Notes: a model not told the origin generated them from the letters alone. Shown: positions 1 through 11,319, counted from the stretch's first letter. The stretch is 64,000 nucleotides of DNA from Macrophomina tecta (GCA_024180945.1 JAKSGN010000005.1:1426001-1490000), one strand, 5' to 3'. Numbers and translations are program-made.

Positions 1-879
1 CCCCTACGCGCGGGGTGATGGCCGCATTCAGTTTGCACATCCGTCCGTCTAGGTGCGTTTGGAACAGGTGGCCACCAAGAGGCTGGAACCATCGAGATTA
101 TGCGCAACGCCTCAAGCCTGGCTGAGGCTGTTACGAAACTAATGAGGATATAGTTTCGAGGTGTCCTGTTGTCTCCTTGGCGATTTCAATGGAGCAAAAA
201 CACCGCACAAAGGAAGCTGCGGAGGTGACAGGTAACTTGAGGACTCTGTATAACTTATTAATAAACCCATCTTTTTTTTTTTTTTTTTTTTTAAATTCGT
301 CCATATCCCATGACTCTCGTACATCTACACATAGGAATGTTCATTTACTGTTTGACTTGAGGGTGATTCTGCTGTTGACCACCGGACTCTCTTCCCAACT
401 TTGCCCCTAGCGGGCGACTCTTGCCTTTCAAGCTCAAAGATATGCAGGAATACCTGTGATATATTTCCTCTTCCCTATTCACTCAGCTTCCATCTGACGA
501 AAAGTGCTTTTGCCATTGGCTGCAGAGTGGAGACTGCCCCTGGGGCCGTGCGGCAGCTTGCCCCACACGTGCGCGCGCCATGTTTCGGAGGGCCGCGGCG
601 GTTCAGCCCTACCCGACCGGCCACCTCGCAGCTGTGGAGCTTCCTTCTCCTCGACCATTCATCCTCCGGTGGCGTCCATTGCTGCCAGCATCACCGATAC
701 TTGCATGCAGATTTGCCCTCCCAAGCTGTAGCCCATTCGACGGCACCTCCTCCCCGAAATTTATGCTTCGCTCGCCCTTTTCCGCCCGCCAAACCGTCAT
801 GATCCACCCCGCCGAATCCTAAGCTGCTGCTGTTCGTCCACCTCGTACACAGCTGTTGACACAATCTCTGAGCCCGAAA
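1..879. other. Intergenic, upstream of the glycosyltransferase-like gene
   Basis: No gene recognised. It holds a T21 tract at 272-292 and pyrimidine-rich sequence from about 600 to 850, as expected for the promoter and 5' leader of the gene starting at 880. Short open frames here have no recognisable protein character. Confidence 0.5.
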
Positions 880-3216
880 ATGGCCCCACACGTCTTCCCA
901 ACAGACGAAGAGCTGGGGAAGCGGGACGATGACTACGCCCCCGGCAAGAAGGCCTCCCCGGCCTGGCGCAATCTCCCCTACAGCTACCGGCGCCGTCGTA
1001 TCGCCGTCATCGTCGGTGCCGCGCTCTTCGTGTGGCTACTCCTGCGCGTTATATCCTCTGGCGATCCCGACTATCTCGTGTACGATGCATCGAGCCCGAC
1101 GAAACCGGTCAAGCCGAAAGGTGCTCCGCCAAAGGTAGCCGGCGATATAGACAACACCGCGGCACAGCACTACTATAGTGGTCGCATTAAATTCTTCGAG
1201 CTGGGTGATACGTTGCACAAAATCTCAAACACCAACGGCATGCGCGAGAAGAATCGCAATGTCTTGTTCGCCGCCTCGAACCTCAAGAGCGTATCCGCTC
1301 TACTGCCGCTTGCATGCGAAATGGCGAAGTGGAACCGTAACCACGTGCATTTTGCTATAATGGGCCGCTACGATATTCCGCTCGACGATATCCTTGAAGT
1401 AAACGGTATCGACCGCGAGGGGTGTGACGTGTATTGGCACGATGCTCGTCCAGACTATGTCACATACAGCTCTGATGCGCGCGCTGAAGCCATTGTCATG
1501 GCCGCGTTGGGACACATCCAGACGTTCATGCATCCACAAGTTGTCATTACTGACGACCCGATTCGTGAAGATCCCTTCTTTTCCAAGGGCATGCACAGGA
1601 AAACCAAAGGCATCAGGCTACCGGTGATAGAATTACCCAAGAATCGTGCCGACAACCTTGAATGGCTCACCCGCCTAGACTCTTCATCCCTAAGACATTG
1701 GCATGCACCTAGCATCGATATCTTGATCCACGCGCCCCAGAAGTCTTCAGGGTCTCTTTTGCGGCTGCTCAAGTCCATCAAGGATGCCGACTATTCCGGC
1801 CTCACTCCGCCTCGGATCACAGTTGAATTACCTGCCGACATCGACCCGCCATCCATTCAATACCTCGAACAGATGGCCTGGCCACCTGCGCCGAAGGACC
1901 CGTTCGTAAGACCTCGTCAAAATGGGTTGACAATACGGCACCGCATACCGGACCAGCGCGCTTCCTCAGAAGAATCATCCGTCCGCTTCCTCGAGTCCTT
2001 CTACCCCTCACAGGACGCCCATGTCCTGCTTCTCGCGCCGAACGCACAGCTTTCACCCCTGTACTACCAATATCTCATGTTCCACCTGCTCGAGTACCGC
2101 TACTCGACCTACGCCCACATCGACAACACCGGCCTCCTCGGTCTCAGCCTCGAACTACCGCCCTTCCATCTCAACGGCTCCACCGCCCTCGAACCCCCGA
2201 CCACCGCCGACATGCGCGATGACAAGTACAAGCACGCCGGCCACCCAGAAGTCACCGTCCCCTTCCAGTGGCAGGCTCCCAACAGCAACGCCGCCCTCTA
2301 CTTCGGCGACCGCTGGACCGAAATCCACTCCTTCCTCAGCAACCGCCTCGCCGCTTTTCGGCGTCAAGCCGACCCCGTCACCCGCCCCCGCACCATCCAC
2401 GAGAGCCTCCCCGGCTGGCTTGAGTACTTCCTCGAGCTCATGCGCGCGAGAGGCTACGCGCTGCACTATCCGGGCCTCGATCCGGCGCACGCGCTTGTCA
2501 GCATGCATACCGAGCTGTACCAGCCGCCCGAGGAGATGCTGGCCGAGATAGATAGAACCCACGACGGGGAGGCAAAGGCGGCAGAGGATGACGTGGCAAG
2601 AAAAGAAGAAAAAGATGCTTCGCCCTCGCCCTTCCTCAGCGGGGACCCCGCCGCCGCCCTCGACCCTCCTGACACCCCGGAACCCCAGTCTCTCGATACG
2701 GAGCCGCTGCACTTGGTGCTGCGCTTCGACGCGGATCTGCCGGAGCTGCGCGCGCTGCCGAGATTGTCGCATCAGGGGTTGTTGGTCGAGAGTGAGGATG
2801 CTGTGGCGCAGATGGCGGAGGAGGTGACGAGGAAGTTTAGGGAGAGTGTGGGCGGGTGTGGGGCAGGAGAGGAGCCGGAGGGGATGAGGAGGGTGCGACA
2901 GAAGGGCAGTGCGAGGGATTTGTTTTGTTTCGGGGATGAGGGAATGGAGGCTTGGGAGGTAGTCAAGGGTGAGGACGGGGAGGAGGATGAGGAGGATGAG
3001 GGGGAGTGGAAGAAGGGTGGTGGAGGTGAGAAGGATGGGGAGGGAAAGGAGAAGGATGGAGAGAAGAAGGAGTCGAAGACGACGTATATGGGGGAGCCGT
3101 TGGAGAAGTCTTCTGGGGAGGAGGAGAGCGCGGATGTTGATGGCGATGGGAAGGGGAAAGGCGAAGGTGAGAAGGATGAGGAGAAGAAGGAGGCAGCGAA
3201 AGAAAAGGGGTTGTGA
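880..3216 (+). CDS. Putative fungal glycosyltransferase (GT2-like), type II membrane protein
   Basis: Intronless gene for 778 residues. The start is ATG 880; the frame extends a few codons upstream but without an ATG. A single transmembrane helix lies at about residues 40-57, directly after an RRRR patch, which predicts a type II protein with its bulk in the Golgi/ER lumen. The region of about 80-570 resembles fungal proteins usually annotated as family-2-like glycosyltransferases; a well conserved landmark is WQAPNSNAALYFGD. I cannot point to a DXD-type donor site with confidence, so the enzymatic role rests on family resemblance and the substrate is unknown. From about residue 690 the protein becomes an almost pure E/K/D/G tail (2950-3213), matched in DNA by a long purine-rich strand. 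The next gene, on the same strand, begins about 1 kb downstream. Confidence 0.75.
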   Translation: MAPHVFPTDEELGKRDDDYAPGKKASPAWRNLPYSYRRRRIAVIVGAALFVWLLLRVISSGDPDYLVYDASSPTKPVKPKGAPPKVAGDIDNTAAQHYYSGRIKFFELGDTLHKISNTNGMREKNRNVLFAASNLKSVSALLPLACEMAKWNRNHVHFAIMGRYDIPLDDILEVNGIDREGCDVYWHDARPDYVTYSSDARAEAIVMAALGHIQTFMHPQVVITDDPIREDPFFSKGMHRKTKGIRLPVIELPKNRADNLEWLTRLDSSSLRHWHAPSIDILIHAPQKSSGSLLRLLKSIKDADYSGLTPPRITVELPADIDPPSIQYLEQMAWPPAPKDPFVRPRQNGLTIRHRIPDQRASSEESSVRFLESFYPSQDAHVLLLAPNAQLSPLYYQYLMFHLLEYRYSTYAHIDNTGLLGLSLELPPFHLNGSTALEPPTTADMRDDKYKHAGHPEVTVPFQWQAPNSNAALYFGDRWTEIHSFLSNRLAAFRRQADPVTRPRTIHESLPGWLEYFLELMRARGYALHYPGLDPAHALVSMHTELYQPPEEMLAEIDRTHDGEAKAAEDDVARKEEKDASPSPFLSGDPAAALDPPDTPEPQSLDTEPLHLVLRFDADLPELRALPRLSHQGLLVESEDAVAQMAEEVTRKFRESVGGCGAGEEPEGMRRVRQKGSARDLFCFGDEGMEAWEVVKGEDGEEDEEDEGEWKKGGGGEKDGEGKEKDGEKKESKTTYMGEPLEKSSGEEESADVDGDGKGKGEGEKDEEKKEAAKEKGL
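2950..3213 (+). repeat. Purine-rich low-complexity tract coding an acidic/basic tail
   Basis: The coding strand is nearly all G and A and encodes runs of Glu, Lys, Asp and Gly at the C-terminus of the glycosyltransferase-like protein. It is compositionally biased rather than a strict tandem repeat. Confidence 0.7.
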
Positions 3217-4235
3217 GCGAAGGCCATACATTTGGTTCTTGTTCGTTGGAGTTCGGTGTTATTTGTCTCGCCGCCGTGCGGTTTGAAGGTGTTCTATTCG
3301 TTGCGCTGTGCGCGGACAGGCGTTGGCATGGGGCATTGGCTGTCACTTTTTCTTTTCCCTTCCACAGAGGGTTCAGTTGTGTAAGACTAGTCGTGTAAGT
3401 TCTTTCAAGACGGCATTTTGCGTACGCAGTTGTGTGCTGTGAGAAATGGAAAGAAACCAGTACAAGACCACGATTCAATGGCAAAACTTGTTCTTTTGGT
3501 CCTTTTATGGATCTGGCCATGGCAATTGGATGTATTGAAGATCGATTGCGAAGGAATTGGCTAAGCTCAGAATATTATTGTTTTCATACTTCGCTACTAT
3601 CAAGTCTTGGGGGGAAAAAGAGAATACAACTAATTGAAGGATATACTTCAGAAGACTTGAGATCAGTAGTCATTCATATTGAAGCCGTTCGTGTGCTGCG
3701 GTAGGCGATGTCACATGGCAGCGTCGTGGGCAATATGCTAGCAGGGAGAGACCAGTGTAGCGTTGGGGCAACGGCATCTTCTGCTGCTGGGGCGGGGTGT
3801 TTGGAGGGGCAGAGAGCACGCCCCGTCAATCTCACATACGAAACTGTTGCAGCGCTCAGCCAAGGGCATTCCAACAGCCCCTGGCACAGAGCAGTGCTTG
3901 TCTCGAACTTGCCCCGCGCGTCATTCGCTCGAACGGAGCGGGCCGAGCGACGTCTGAGAGCTCCCAGGCGAGCACCAGTCAAGTCCGCAGACAGCTCCTG
4001 CAGGATCGACGCCCAGGGTCCCAGCCCGGCGGTTACATCGCGCTCCTCGAGACGCACCATGTAGCAACCAGCCATCCTCGTCAGCTCCGCGCCGGGCACG
4101 CGCAAAAATAACTAACGCCTAGATATCCACATTGACAGCTTCTGTCCCCCGCCCGCAAAAATAAGAACCCCTCCTCCCTGCTGTGTGCCTGCGCCCTCAA
4201 CCCCTCTCAACACAACCAAAAAAGAAACCGCGACC
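3217..4235. other. Intergenic between glycosyltransferase-like gene and SDR
   Basis: Contains the 3' region of the upstream gene and the promoter of the SDR. I see no coding sequence, RNA gene or repeat that I can support. Confidence 0.5.
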
Positions 4236-5493
4236 ATGACGACCGCCGCACCGCCCAAAACGAAAGCCACACCCCCCATCGCACCCCCCGCGCAGCAGCA
4301 CCAGCACCAGCACCAGCACCAGCAGCACCAGCAACACCACGCCACCCGCCCGCGCCCCTGGCACGCGCACGTCACGCTCGACCTGCTCGCCGATGTCGCC
4401 AACCGCAGCATCCTGCACCCCTTCATCGCCTGCCTGATCCCGCTCTGCCTGGCCGCCGTCGGGGTGCCGACGACGTGGCCGCGCTTCCGCGTGGCGTGCG
4501 CGTACGCGATCGCGCTGACGCTGTACACGCTGTTCCTGCACTGGGGGCGGCGGCTGGCGTTCGGGGCGCCGCGCGCGGTCGCGCTCGAGGACGAGGTGAT
4601 CGTGGTGACGGGCGGGGCGTGCGGGCTGGGGCTGCTGGTGGCGGAGGTGTACGGGATGCGGGGCGCGAGCGTGGCGGTGCTGGACGTGGTGGACGGCGTG
4701 GAGGAGGAGCTGGACACGAAGGGGATCGCGTACTACCGGTGCGACGTTGGGGAGAGGAGGCAGGTGGAGGAGGCGTACCGGCGGATTGAGGAAGACGTAC
4801 GTGGAGCCGACCTGCTAGACGTCCAGTTGATCTCTCCTCGGCGCGCTTTCTTTGGCTAACATCTGCGGCTTTTTTTCTTTTGCCACTTTCTAGCTCGGCA
4901 CCCCGACCGTCCTGATCAACAATGCTGGCATCGTGAACGGAAAGCCGCTGCTCGAGCTCTCGCCGGCCGAGGTGGAGCGCAACTTCCGGGTCAACCTCAT
5001 CGCGCACTACAACACGCTGCAGACTTTTCTCCCGGCCATGCTAGATGCACCGAATGGCGGGACCATTGTTACCGTCTCCAGCGTACTCGGCAAGGTCGGC
5101 GCGGCCTGCCTTTCGGACTATACTGCAGCAAAGGCGGGTCTGATTGCCATGCATACTTCTCTGCAGGCAGAGTTGAGGCAGTCGAAGCATCCGGGTGCGA
5201 AGAACATTCGCACTGTCCTTGTGGCGCCGGGACAACTGAGCACTCCGCTCTTTAGAGAGCTGAACACACCGTCCAACTTCCTTGCCCCGATTGTGGAACC
5301 TGTACAGGTAGCGCAGGCAATTATCAGAACGGTTGATGCAGGAGAGGGCGGTGACATCAGTTTCCCTCTGTATGCACGGTGGATGGAATGGATGAACGTC
5401 TTGCCTACGGGGCTGCAGTGGATGATAAGAGGGCTCAGTGGCGTAGACAATGCCATGAACAACTTCGGCGTGGAGAAGAACAAGAGTACATAG
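4236..5493 (+). CDS. Membrane-anchored short-chain dehydrogenase/reductase (17beta-HSD/RDH-like)
   Basis: Two exons, 4236-4796 and 4894-5493, with a 97-bp GT-AG intron (donor GTACGT), give 386 residues. The start is ATG 4236; the upstream open frame has no ATG. After a Gln/His-rich stretch (about 19-35) there are two hydrophobic segments (about 61-78 and 86-103), then an SDR domain. This has the cofactor motif TGGACGLG (125-132), NNAG just after the splice junction, a catalytic serine in VSS near 250, and Tyr263/Lys267 in YTAAK. The arrangement resembles the membrane SDRs that act on sterols, retinoids or other lipids (DHRS3/HSD17B11 type). Known of the family: NAD(P)-dependent oxidoreduction at the ER or lipid-droplet surface. 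The substrate cannot be told from sequence. Confidence 0.88.
4291..4341 (+). repeat. CAG/CAC microsatellite inside the SDR coding sequence
   Basis: Imperfect CAGCAC repeats encode the Gln/His-rich stretch before the first membrane segment of the SDR. All units are multiples of three, so length changes would keep the frame. Confidence 0.8.
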
Positions 5494-6575
5494 CACACGA
5501 GCATAGGGGGGACACTTGTTCAGCAATTGTATGAAATATATTGGAATCTGTACTATTAAATATCGACGATAGGGTCACAGGTATGCGTTGATTCTATGAA
5601 CAAGGGACCTGAATATTCATAAATGTCAGCATGTTTCTGGCTGCAGGCTCATGCGATCAAATTATGTGAGGGAGTTGTAAAGATCAGACATCCAAGGAAG
5701 ATTTTGCCCTCATCGACCGTCTAAGATGGGTTCTTATGCGACGGCTAGAGTGAAAACTGCGAATGTGGTATATATTTCATCATGAAAATTGGAGGAAGCG
5801 AAAAAAAAAAAAGTTTCAACTAACCTTGCAAGAAGGCTCTGTGGACTTTGCACGGTCAGCTACACATATCTGAGCTTTCGATGCCAGCTTTCAGCATGAC
5901 AAGCCATCCCACGGCCCAACTTGAACATAAAGCAGGCAGGACTAGTCCTTCAGTTCCTGCGAACAGTATTGTGTGAACTGAGTGAGGTGGGCTTGCCGCC
6001 CCGAAGCTGGCAAAACGAACACTAGGCGTAAACTACAATCTTCAGCGATGTTAGCACGGTTCGCGGTCGCTTCAAGTATGCTCGACGGCAGTGAATGTGT
6101 GTCAGACAACGTTTACTGGCAAGTAGCAGGACCCTTGCGAAGGGGTCCCGAACAGACAGTTTTCGTCAAGGTCGAATCGGTTGGGAAAAGAAGACATGTT
6201 CTTGGGTTGTCATCATTCAAGGGAGCGCGCAGCCGTGCGAGCGCGTGCAGGAAGTAGAGTGAGCTTACCATTCAGACAGAAAAGAGGAGGGTGCCGCGTG
6301 CCAGCAGCACGACATGAGTGCGCATGGCAAGCAGGTTGTGGTGGTGGTTGCAGAAAAAAGTTTGGCGATCGAGTTCGCTGAAGGAAATCTTATAGCGCTT
6401 GCGGGCGCTAATACACATATGGCATAGCCAGCACCAGCCACGCTGATTCAGCTGCGGCTCCTCTAGGCGGTGAGGCTGCCATTCTTGAACCCAAAAGTCC
6501 AAGCCGACGGCACTCTCAGAATCACATCACAGTCCCTCCCTACCGCCGGCCTGTAACGCATACCCCCTCACCGCC
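5494..6575. other. Intergenic between SDR and SPP2
   Basis: A/T-rich 3' flank of the SDR followed by the SPP2 promoter. An A12 run lies near 5801. No further gene is supported. Confidence 0.5.
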
Positions 6576-7922
6576 ATGGCGGCGCCCGCGAAATTCTCCC
6601 TTGCCCTCGGCTCGAAGAAAACCGCGCCCCCAAACGCAAAGAAACGCCCGCACTCGACCCTCCACGACTCTGACGACGAAGACGCCTCCGCGCCCCAGGC
6701 CCAAGAGGTCTCGCACTTTGACGTCTCCGCCGGCGGCGCAATTGACGCCAGCAAACCAAAAGCCTACAAGGGCCCGCTCGTCATCCCGAAGCAAGGCAAC
6801 CGCGACTGGCGCGCCGAAAGCCAGGCCCGCAAGCGTCAGAAGAGCCAGCTGCCCAGCAGACCTCAAGCCAATGGTCACGGTGATGCCGACGATTTCGAGG
6901 AAGAGAAGCCCGTATTTGGGCTGAACATTGTGAACAAGGCAGGAACCGAGGACGCCAATCCAGAGGCGGAGGCTACGAATGGAGCGGAGGAGAGCGCTGC
7001 GCCCGCGGAGCCTGCGGCACCGAAGACGGAGGATCAGCTGGCGCTTGAGGCTCTGCTTGGCGAGGGGAAATCATCCGGCTTGGTTGTGCCTATTGCGGAA
7101 AATGAAGAGGAAGCCTTCCACCGCGACTACCAGCTTGCTCCGGATGTCGCCACACTCGAGGAGTATGAGGCGGTGCCGGTAGAGGAGTTTGGGGCTGCTA
7201 TGTTGCGAGGCATGGGCTGGAAAGAGGGCGAGGCAATCGGCAGACGAAAGGGACAAAAAGCGGTGCAGCCACGAGTGGTGGAGAGGAGGCCAGCATTGCT
7301 GGGAATTGGCGCGAAGCCTGACGCAGCAATCGCTGAAGAGCTGGGTGCGTGGGGCAAAGGCGGAAAAGGCAGAGGCAAACCAGCCCAATCTTACAACCCG
7401 GTGGTGATGAGGAACACAAAGACGGGCGAACAATTGACCGAGGAGGAGCTCAAGCAGAAGCTTGCGGACCAGGAGGCGGAAGCTCTCGCGCGAGAACGTG
7501 AGCGGGCGAAGAAGAAGAATTCACCCGCTCGCGACTCCGACCGGCGCATAGAGAAGTCTACGAGGCATATCAAGTATGACGAGGATGACTACGAGTCAGA
7601 TCGCAGAGACAGAGACAGGAGGAGAAGGGAGAAAGACTCGGATCGGGATTATGACAGTAAGCGTCGTTCCTCACGCCGTGATCGCGACCGCAGCGCTTCG
7701 GACGAGGACCGACACAGACGGCGGAAGTACGACAGCAAGGACTACGACCGAAGGGATAAGGATAGGGAAAGGGACCGCGACCGCGATAGGGACCGGAAGT
7801 ACCGTGACAAGGAAAGGAACGAATACTATTCCAAGTCTTCGTCTCGTCACGAGCACCGTGATAGGAGTAGAGACAGGTATCGGGACTCAGATCGTGACCG
7901 ACGCCGGCATCGGGATGATTGA
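6576..7922 (+). CDS. SPP2: Pre-mRNA-splicing factor SPP2 (G-patch, GPKOW homologue)
   Basis: Single exon, 448 residues, with the start in a good Kozak context (GCCATGG). The N-terminal part carries the conserved KPKAYKGPLVIP and NRDWRAESQARKRQ segments. A G-patch core follows at about residues 200-245 (EEFGAAMLRGMGWKEGEAIG). From about 310 to the end the protein is rich in RD/RE/RS dipeptides. Spp2 is known to bind and activate the DEAH helicase Prp2 through its G-patch before the first splicing step; GPKOW is the animal counterpart. The charged tail is typical of filamentous fungal homologues and probably mediates spliceosome contacts (inference). I see no KOW domain in the tail. Confidence 0.88.
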   Translation: MAAPAKFSLALGSKKTAPPNAKKRPHSTLHDSDDEDASAPQAQEVSHFDVSAGGAIDASKPKAYKGPLVIPKQGNRDWRAESQARKRQKSQLPSRPQANGHGDADDFEEEKPVFGLNIVNKAGTEDANPEAEATNGAEESAAPAEPAAPKTEDQLALEALLGEGKSSGLVVPIAENEEEAFHRDYQLAPDVATLEEYEAVPVEEFGAAMLRGMGWKEGEAIGRRKGQKAVQPRVVERRPALLGIGAKPDAAIAEELGAWGKGGKGRGKPAQSYNPVVMRNTKTGEQLTEEELKQKLADQEAEALARERERAKKKNSPARDSDRRIEKSTRHIKYDEDDYESDRRDRDRRRREKDSDRDYDSKRRSSRRDRDRSASDEDRHRRRKYDSKDYDRRDKDRERDRDRDRDRKYRDKERNEYYSKSSSRHEHRDRSRDRYRDSDRDRRRHRDD

Positions 7923-9194
7923 GTCCCCGCGAATCGCTCAGCTGTTACTATCGGACCAGAGACGGACAATGCTTGCAAATCCTTTTCGGACTGATTTCTG
8001 AAGTCCGCTCAAACTATTTCAAATCCCGGACGAGCGACGGGAGGTGTATTATCAACGAAGTAGGCGAGACAAGCATTCACCAAGGACGTAATTTTTTTTA
8101 TTTTTTATTTTTTTTAGCAGGGAGACAGCGGACCAGGAGCGGATCAAGCATTCACAGCGCAAAATGGACCAACCTTGGAGGATGCTCGATTTTCCAGCAT
8201 GCTTGTGTTCTTGGACGGATACGGCGGATATCCGAATCCCGAGGGCAGCGTGTCTACTAACCACTGCCGGTAGGCGCATTGAATGACAGCCACCCGCATC
8301 CATCCACATTTTGTGCATACAAGCTAAATTCATGGACAAATAATATCGACCAAATTTTGGGCGGCCACAGAGATCTTACGGTCGCCATCGCACTTCGCTT
8401 GATATGGCCGAGATGACTTGCCAATTGACACCGGACTAAACATTTATTGGCTATCTTTCAGAAACTTGGAGTCGTATTCGGCGGACGAATGTACGCTCCG
8501 GCGTCTTCTCCAAATGTCAGCGAGTGTCTTTCGTCCGAAGCCTGCTGTGAAAACTCCGGACTAAAGAGAACACTGCCTCACTCGTCCGTATGCGTCTCCG
8601 GTTACGGTTATCACACGTATCAGTGTTTGGGGCTCGCACATGTCTATTTTCTGATTAGACAATTTTTATGGCCAAATAACCGACAACGGTTAGGTAAAAG
8701 ATGACCTCGGCCGTTTCTGGCATTCGTCGGGATTTTGAAAAGCATGCTGGACACATTGATATCAGGGATTCTCTGAACCCAAAAACCGCCTGCTTCGTGT
8801 TGGTAATCATCGGTCGGCCGAACCATGCGTCTAATCGCGCTGAAACTCCTCGTCCGCCAGCCGTCCGTGATCCTTCGCCCCCGTGCTGACATTACCGATT
8901 GGCTTAGATTCGGACCAGAAGCGGAGTTTGGAGCATGCGTTGCTACGTTGAAGTCCACCCAGAACTTTCGCCAGGAGACAATTCTGGCCCGGAAGAGTGG
9001 ATGTACCGAATACGATTGATTGCCCGCCCGCTGTCGTCTACGTACCTCGACCACACCTCCCTAGGACTCTAGAACCCACCCCCCACATACCCAAATCGAC
9101 GCTAACGCTCACGCTCACACTCGCACGCGGTCTAGTATTCTTCCCAAACAAACGACAACCAGAGCCTTCTCTTCTCACCTCCCCATACTCATCT
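7923..9194. other. Intergenic with a repeated CGGACCAG-type motif
   Basis: About 1.3 kb between the convergent SPP2 and riboflavin kinase genes, with no coding region. It contains a T-rich stretch near 8092-8115, three near-copies of a 15-mer (separate entry) and two copies of CAAGCATTCAC at 8070-8080 and 8145-8155. The density of TCCG/CGGA words is conspicuous and could mark a decayed repetitive element. Confidence 0.5.
7952..8925. repeat. Dispersed 15-bp motif, three near-copies
   Basis: CGGACCAGAGACGGA (7952-7966), CGGACCAGGAGCGGA (8129-8143) and CGGACCAGAAGCGGA (8911-8925) differ at only one to three positions. All lie in the same orientation within 1 kb of non-coding DNA. Their nature is unknown. 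Confidence 0.5.
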
Positions 9195-10612
9195 CTACGC
9201 CCCACCATTCCCAAACTCCACCAAAAACGGATCCTCCCTCGCGCGCTTGTACGCCGGCCTCTCCAAGCTCCTGCGCGCCACCTCGATATCTGTCTTGATA
9301 TCCTCGATCAAGCTCTCCTTTGACACGTAGTCCAACTCGGGCCGGATGAACCCCAGGATCACCAGGTTCAGGTGCGCGCCATAGAAGTCGGACGCGAACT
9401 CGTGCATGATGTGCACCTCGACGCTGCGCACCGTGTTCTTGTAGAAGGGGTTCCACCCGATCGACATGACCATCGGGTGTACGCTCGGGCGTCCTGCTTC
9501 TTTCTTTCCTTCCGAGGAGGAGCTGCCGAAGAGCGTGCCGGCGGCGTGCTTGACTTTGTCGGTGAGCGAGGGGGCGGAGGTGGAATCTGCGCCGTTGGTG
9601 GAGGTGGCGGCGGGCGTGGCGGTGCCGGAGGGCGTATTGGGCGTGCTGCTGAAGTTGAGGCCCGCCCAGCCGTAGTAGACGCCGGATTCGATGTCATCGT
9701 GGCCGCCGACGCTGAGACCGGAGATGGGGATGTTGGCGGTGGGGATGCCGAGCTGGGTGGAGGTGGGGTCGTGTTAGATGGGTTGTGGGAAGGGATGGAG
9801 GAAGAAAGAAACGCGAGATTAGAGGTTTTTGAACAGAGTATGAAGAAGACTTAGAAATAGCAGATCGATGACGACATGAACAGAGTAAGAATGAGGGCTA
9901 GAACTATCAGGACTACAACAAGCCGAGAACAAGATGGCAAGGATTGCATGCCGAGCATTCGGGATAGTTAGTGGCGTATCGGAGACGGTCTACTCCATTT
10001 ACTGCAGCCTGATGGACCGCAAGTCCCCAGCTATGAGGGCGAGTAGCAGCTGGTATCCAGATGCACACCTTCACACTACGCTACACCAGTCCGTAGAGAG
10101 AGAGAGGGGTGGGATTACGTCTCTTACGGGTTGGGCAGCACTAGCATGAGGAAGCGACTTTGGTGGGCCGGTTGAGGTCGCTCGCTGGCTAATTGTTGAG
10201 CTTGACCGTACGTGTTTGGTCCCACTTACTCCAGAGGCACCCAAAATATCAACCGCCGTAGTTGCACATATGGAAGAGTAGTGACAGACGCCTGAGAACA
10301 GTATCGCCGTGCGTTGACATCATCGAAACTGAGATGCCGATCCAGGAATCTTTTGGCCTACGAGGCGGTGACCGAAACCGACTAAGTGAAAAACAAAAAC
10401 AAAGAAAACGGAAGATGAGACGGACGGATGGATATTATAGAGGCGAGAAAGACTTTAGAAGGATATGTGAATAGAGAAGAGCTAGAGATGCCACTCACCT
10501 CTTTACTTCCGCGCCCAAAGCCCTTAATCACCTCGCCACTCAGCTTCAGCGGAAACGGAGGCTCCGGCACGTCAGGCCCAGCAATAGGGTCGCGAGGGCC
10601 ACCTGATCGCAT
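9195..10612 (-). CDS. FMN1: Riboflavin kinase (ATP:riboflavin 5'-phosphotransferase)
   Basis: Minus-strand gene with exon 1 at 10499-10612 and exon 2 at 9195-9752, giving 223 residues. The joined protein reads [17 protein letters not shown] across the junction, which is the flavokinase signature (PTAN, residues 42-45, binds ATP/Mg). [19 protein letters not shown] and the C-terminal RPEL...VEDI-type region follow. The enzyme makes FMN from riboflavin. The donor (GTGAGT) and acceptor (CACCCAG, with a CTAAC branch-like site just upstream) are good, but the intron is 746 bp, far longer than the others here. Residues of about 72-130 form a Ser/Thr/Pro/Ala-rich insertion, as in other fungal forms. 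It is divergent from the secreted-protein gene at 11320. Confidence 0.9.
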
Positions 10613-11319
10613 GGTCGGGGATGAAGGAAGGGCGACTGGAGCAGAACGGCTGAGAAATGACGGTTTGAGCGGTTCTCTTTGGCTCTGAGTTGAGGTTGGG
10701 TGGAGAAGACGGTGCTTGGTAATTGGGTTTCGATTGCACGAGCGAGTTCGGCCCGGGATGATGACGATGGCGTTAAGGCTGCGCTATCACCGCTTTTAGA
10801 CTAGCGCGCTACAGGGGGAGAACGTTGTGGAAGCAGGCACTTTCTTTCCATCAACCACAGCAGTGCGCCATGTCTTCTTCGGCGACTCTCTCTCAACACC
10901 TTCTCCGCCTCCGAAAGGCTATTCAGTCATTAGTCATGCCGTGGCGACTGCTTGAAGCAGCGTGGTATTCAGATAATCACCTATGCTCTAAATTGAGCAT
11001 TCCCCTTCCCCTGGGCCATCCAATTGCACTATTAAATCATAACCATGGACAACAAAGTATGGTTGACTATCGCTCTTCATTGCCCAGGCTCATGGCATGA
11101 TCGGCTAAACAAAAGAAAAAAAATAATTGAATGGCGACAAGCTTTCAATATGGCACCTTTCCAGTTGTTGGGGGAAGTGCCCATCAACAGATTTAGGAGC
11201 GCTAACATAAAGAGAATATCTCATCATTGCAGAGTCTCTTCTTTCACCATCCTCAGTCCTCCTTCCTGTTCCTTTCCCGAGTAACTTTCATGCTTCGTCT
11301 TCCTCCGGAATCCGCTGCC
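10613..11319. other. Divergent intergenic region, riboflavin kinase / secreted protein
   Basis: Shared upstream DNA of two divergent genes. No gene or repeat is recognised; the part near 11100-11220 is A/T-richer. Confidence 0.5.

Noticed and set aside
2155..3231. 358-codon open frame on the minus strand over the glycosyltransferase-like gene
   Set aside because: Leu/Pro/Arg-rich shadow of the purine-rich coding strand; no start or splice context and no family resemblance.
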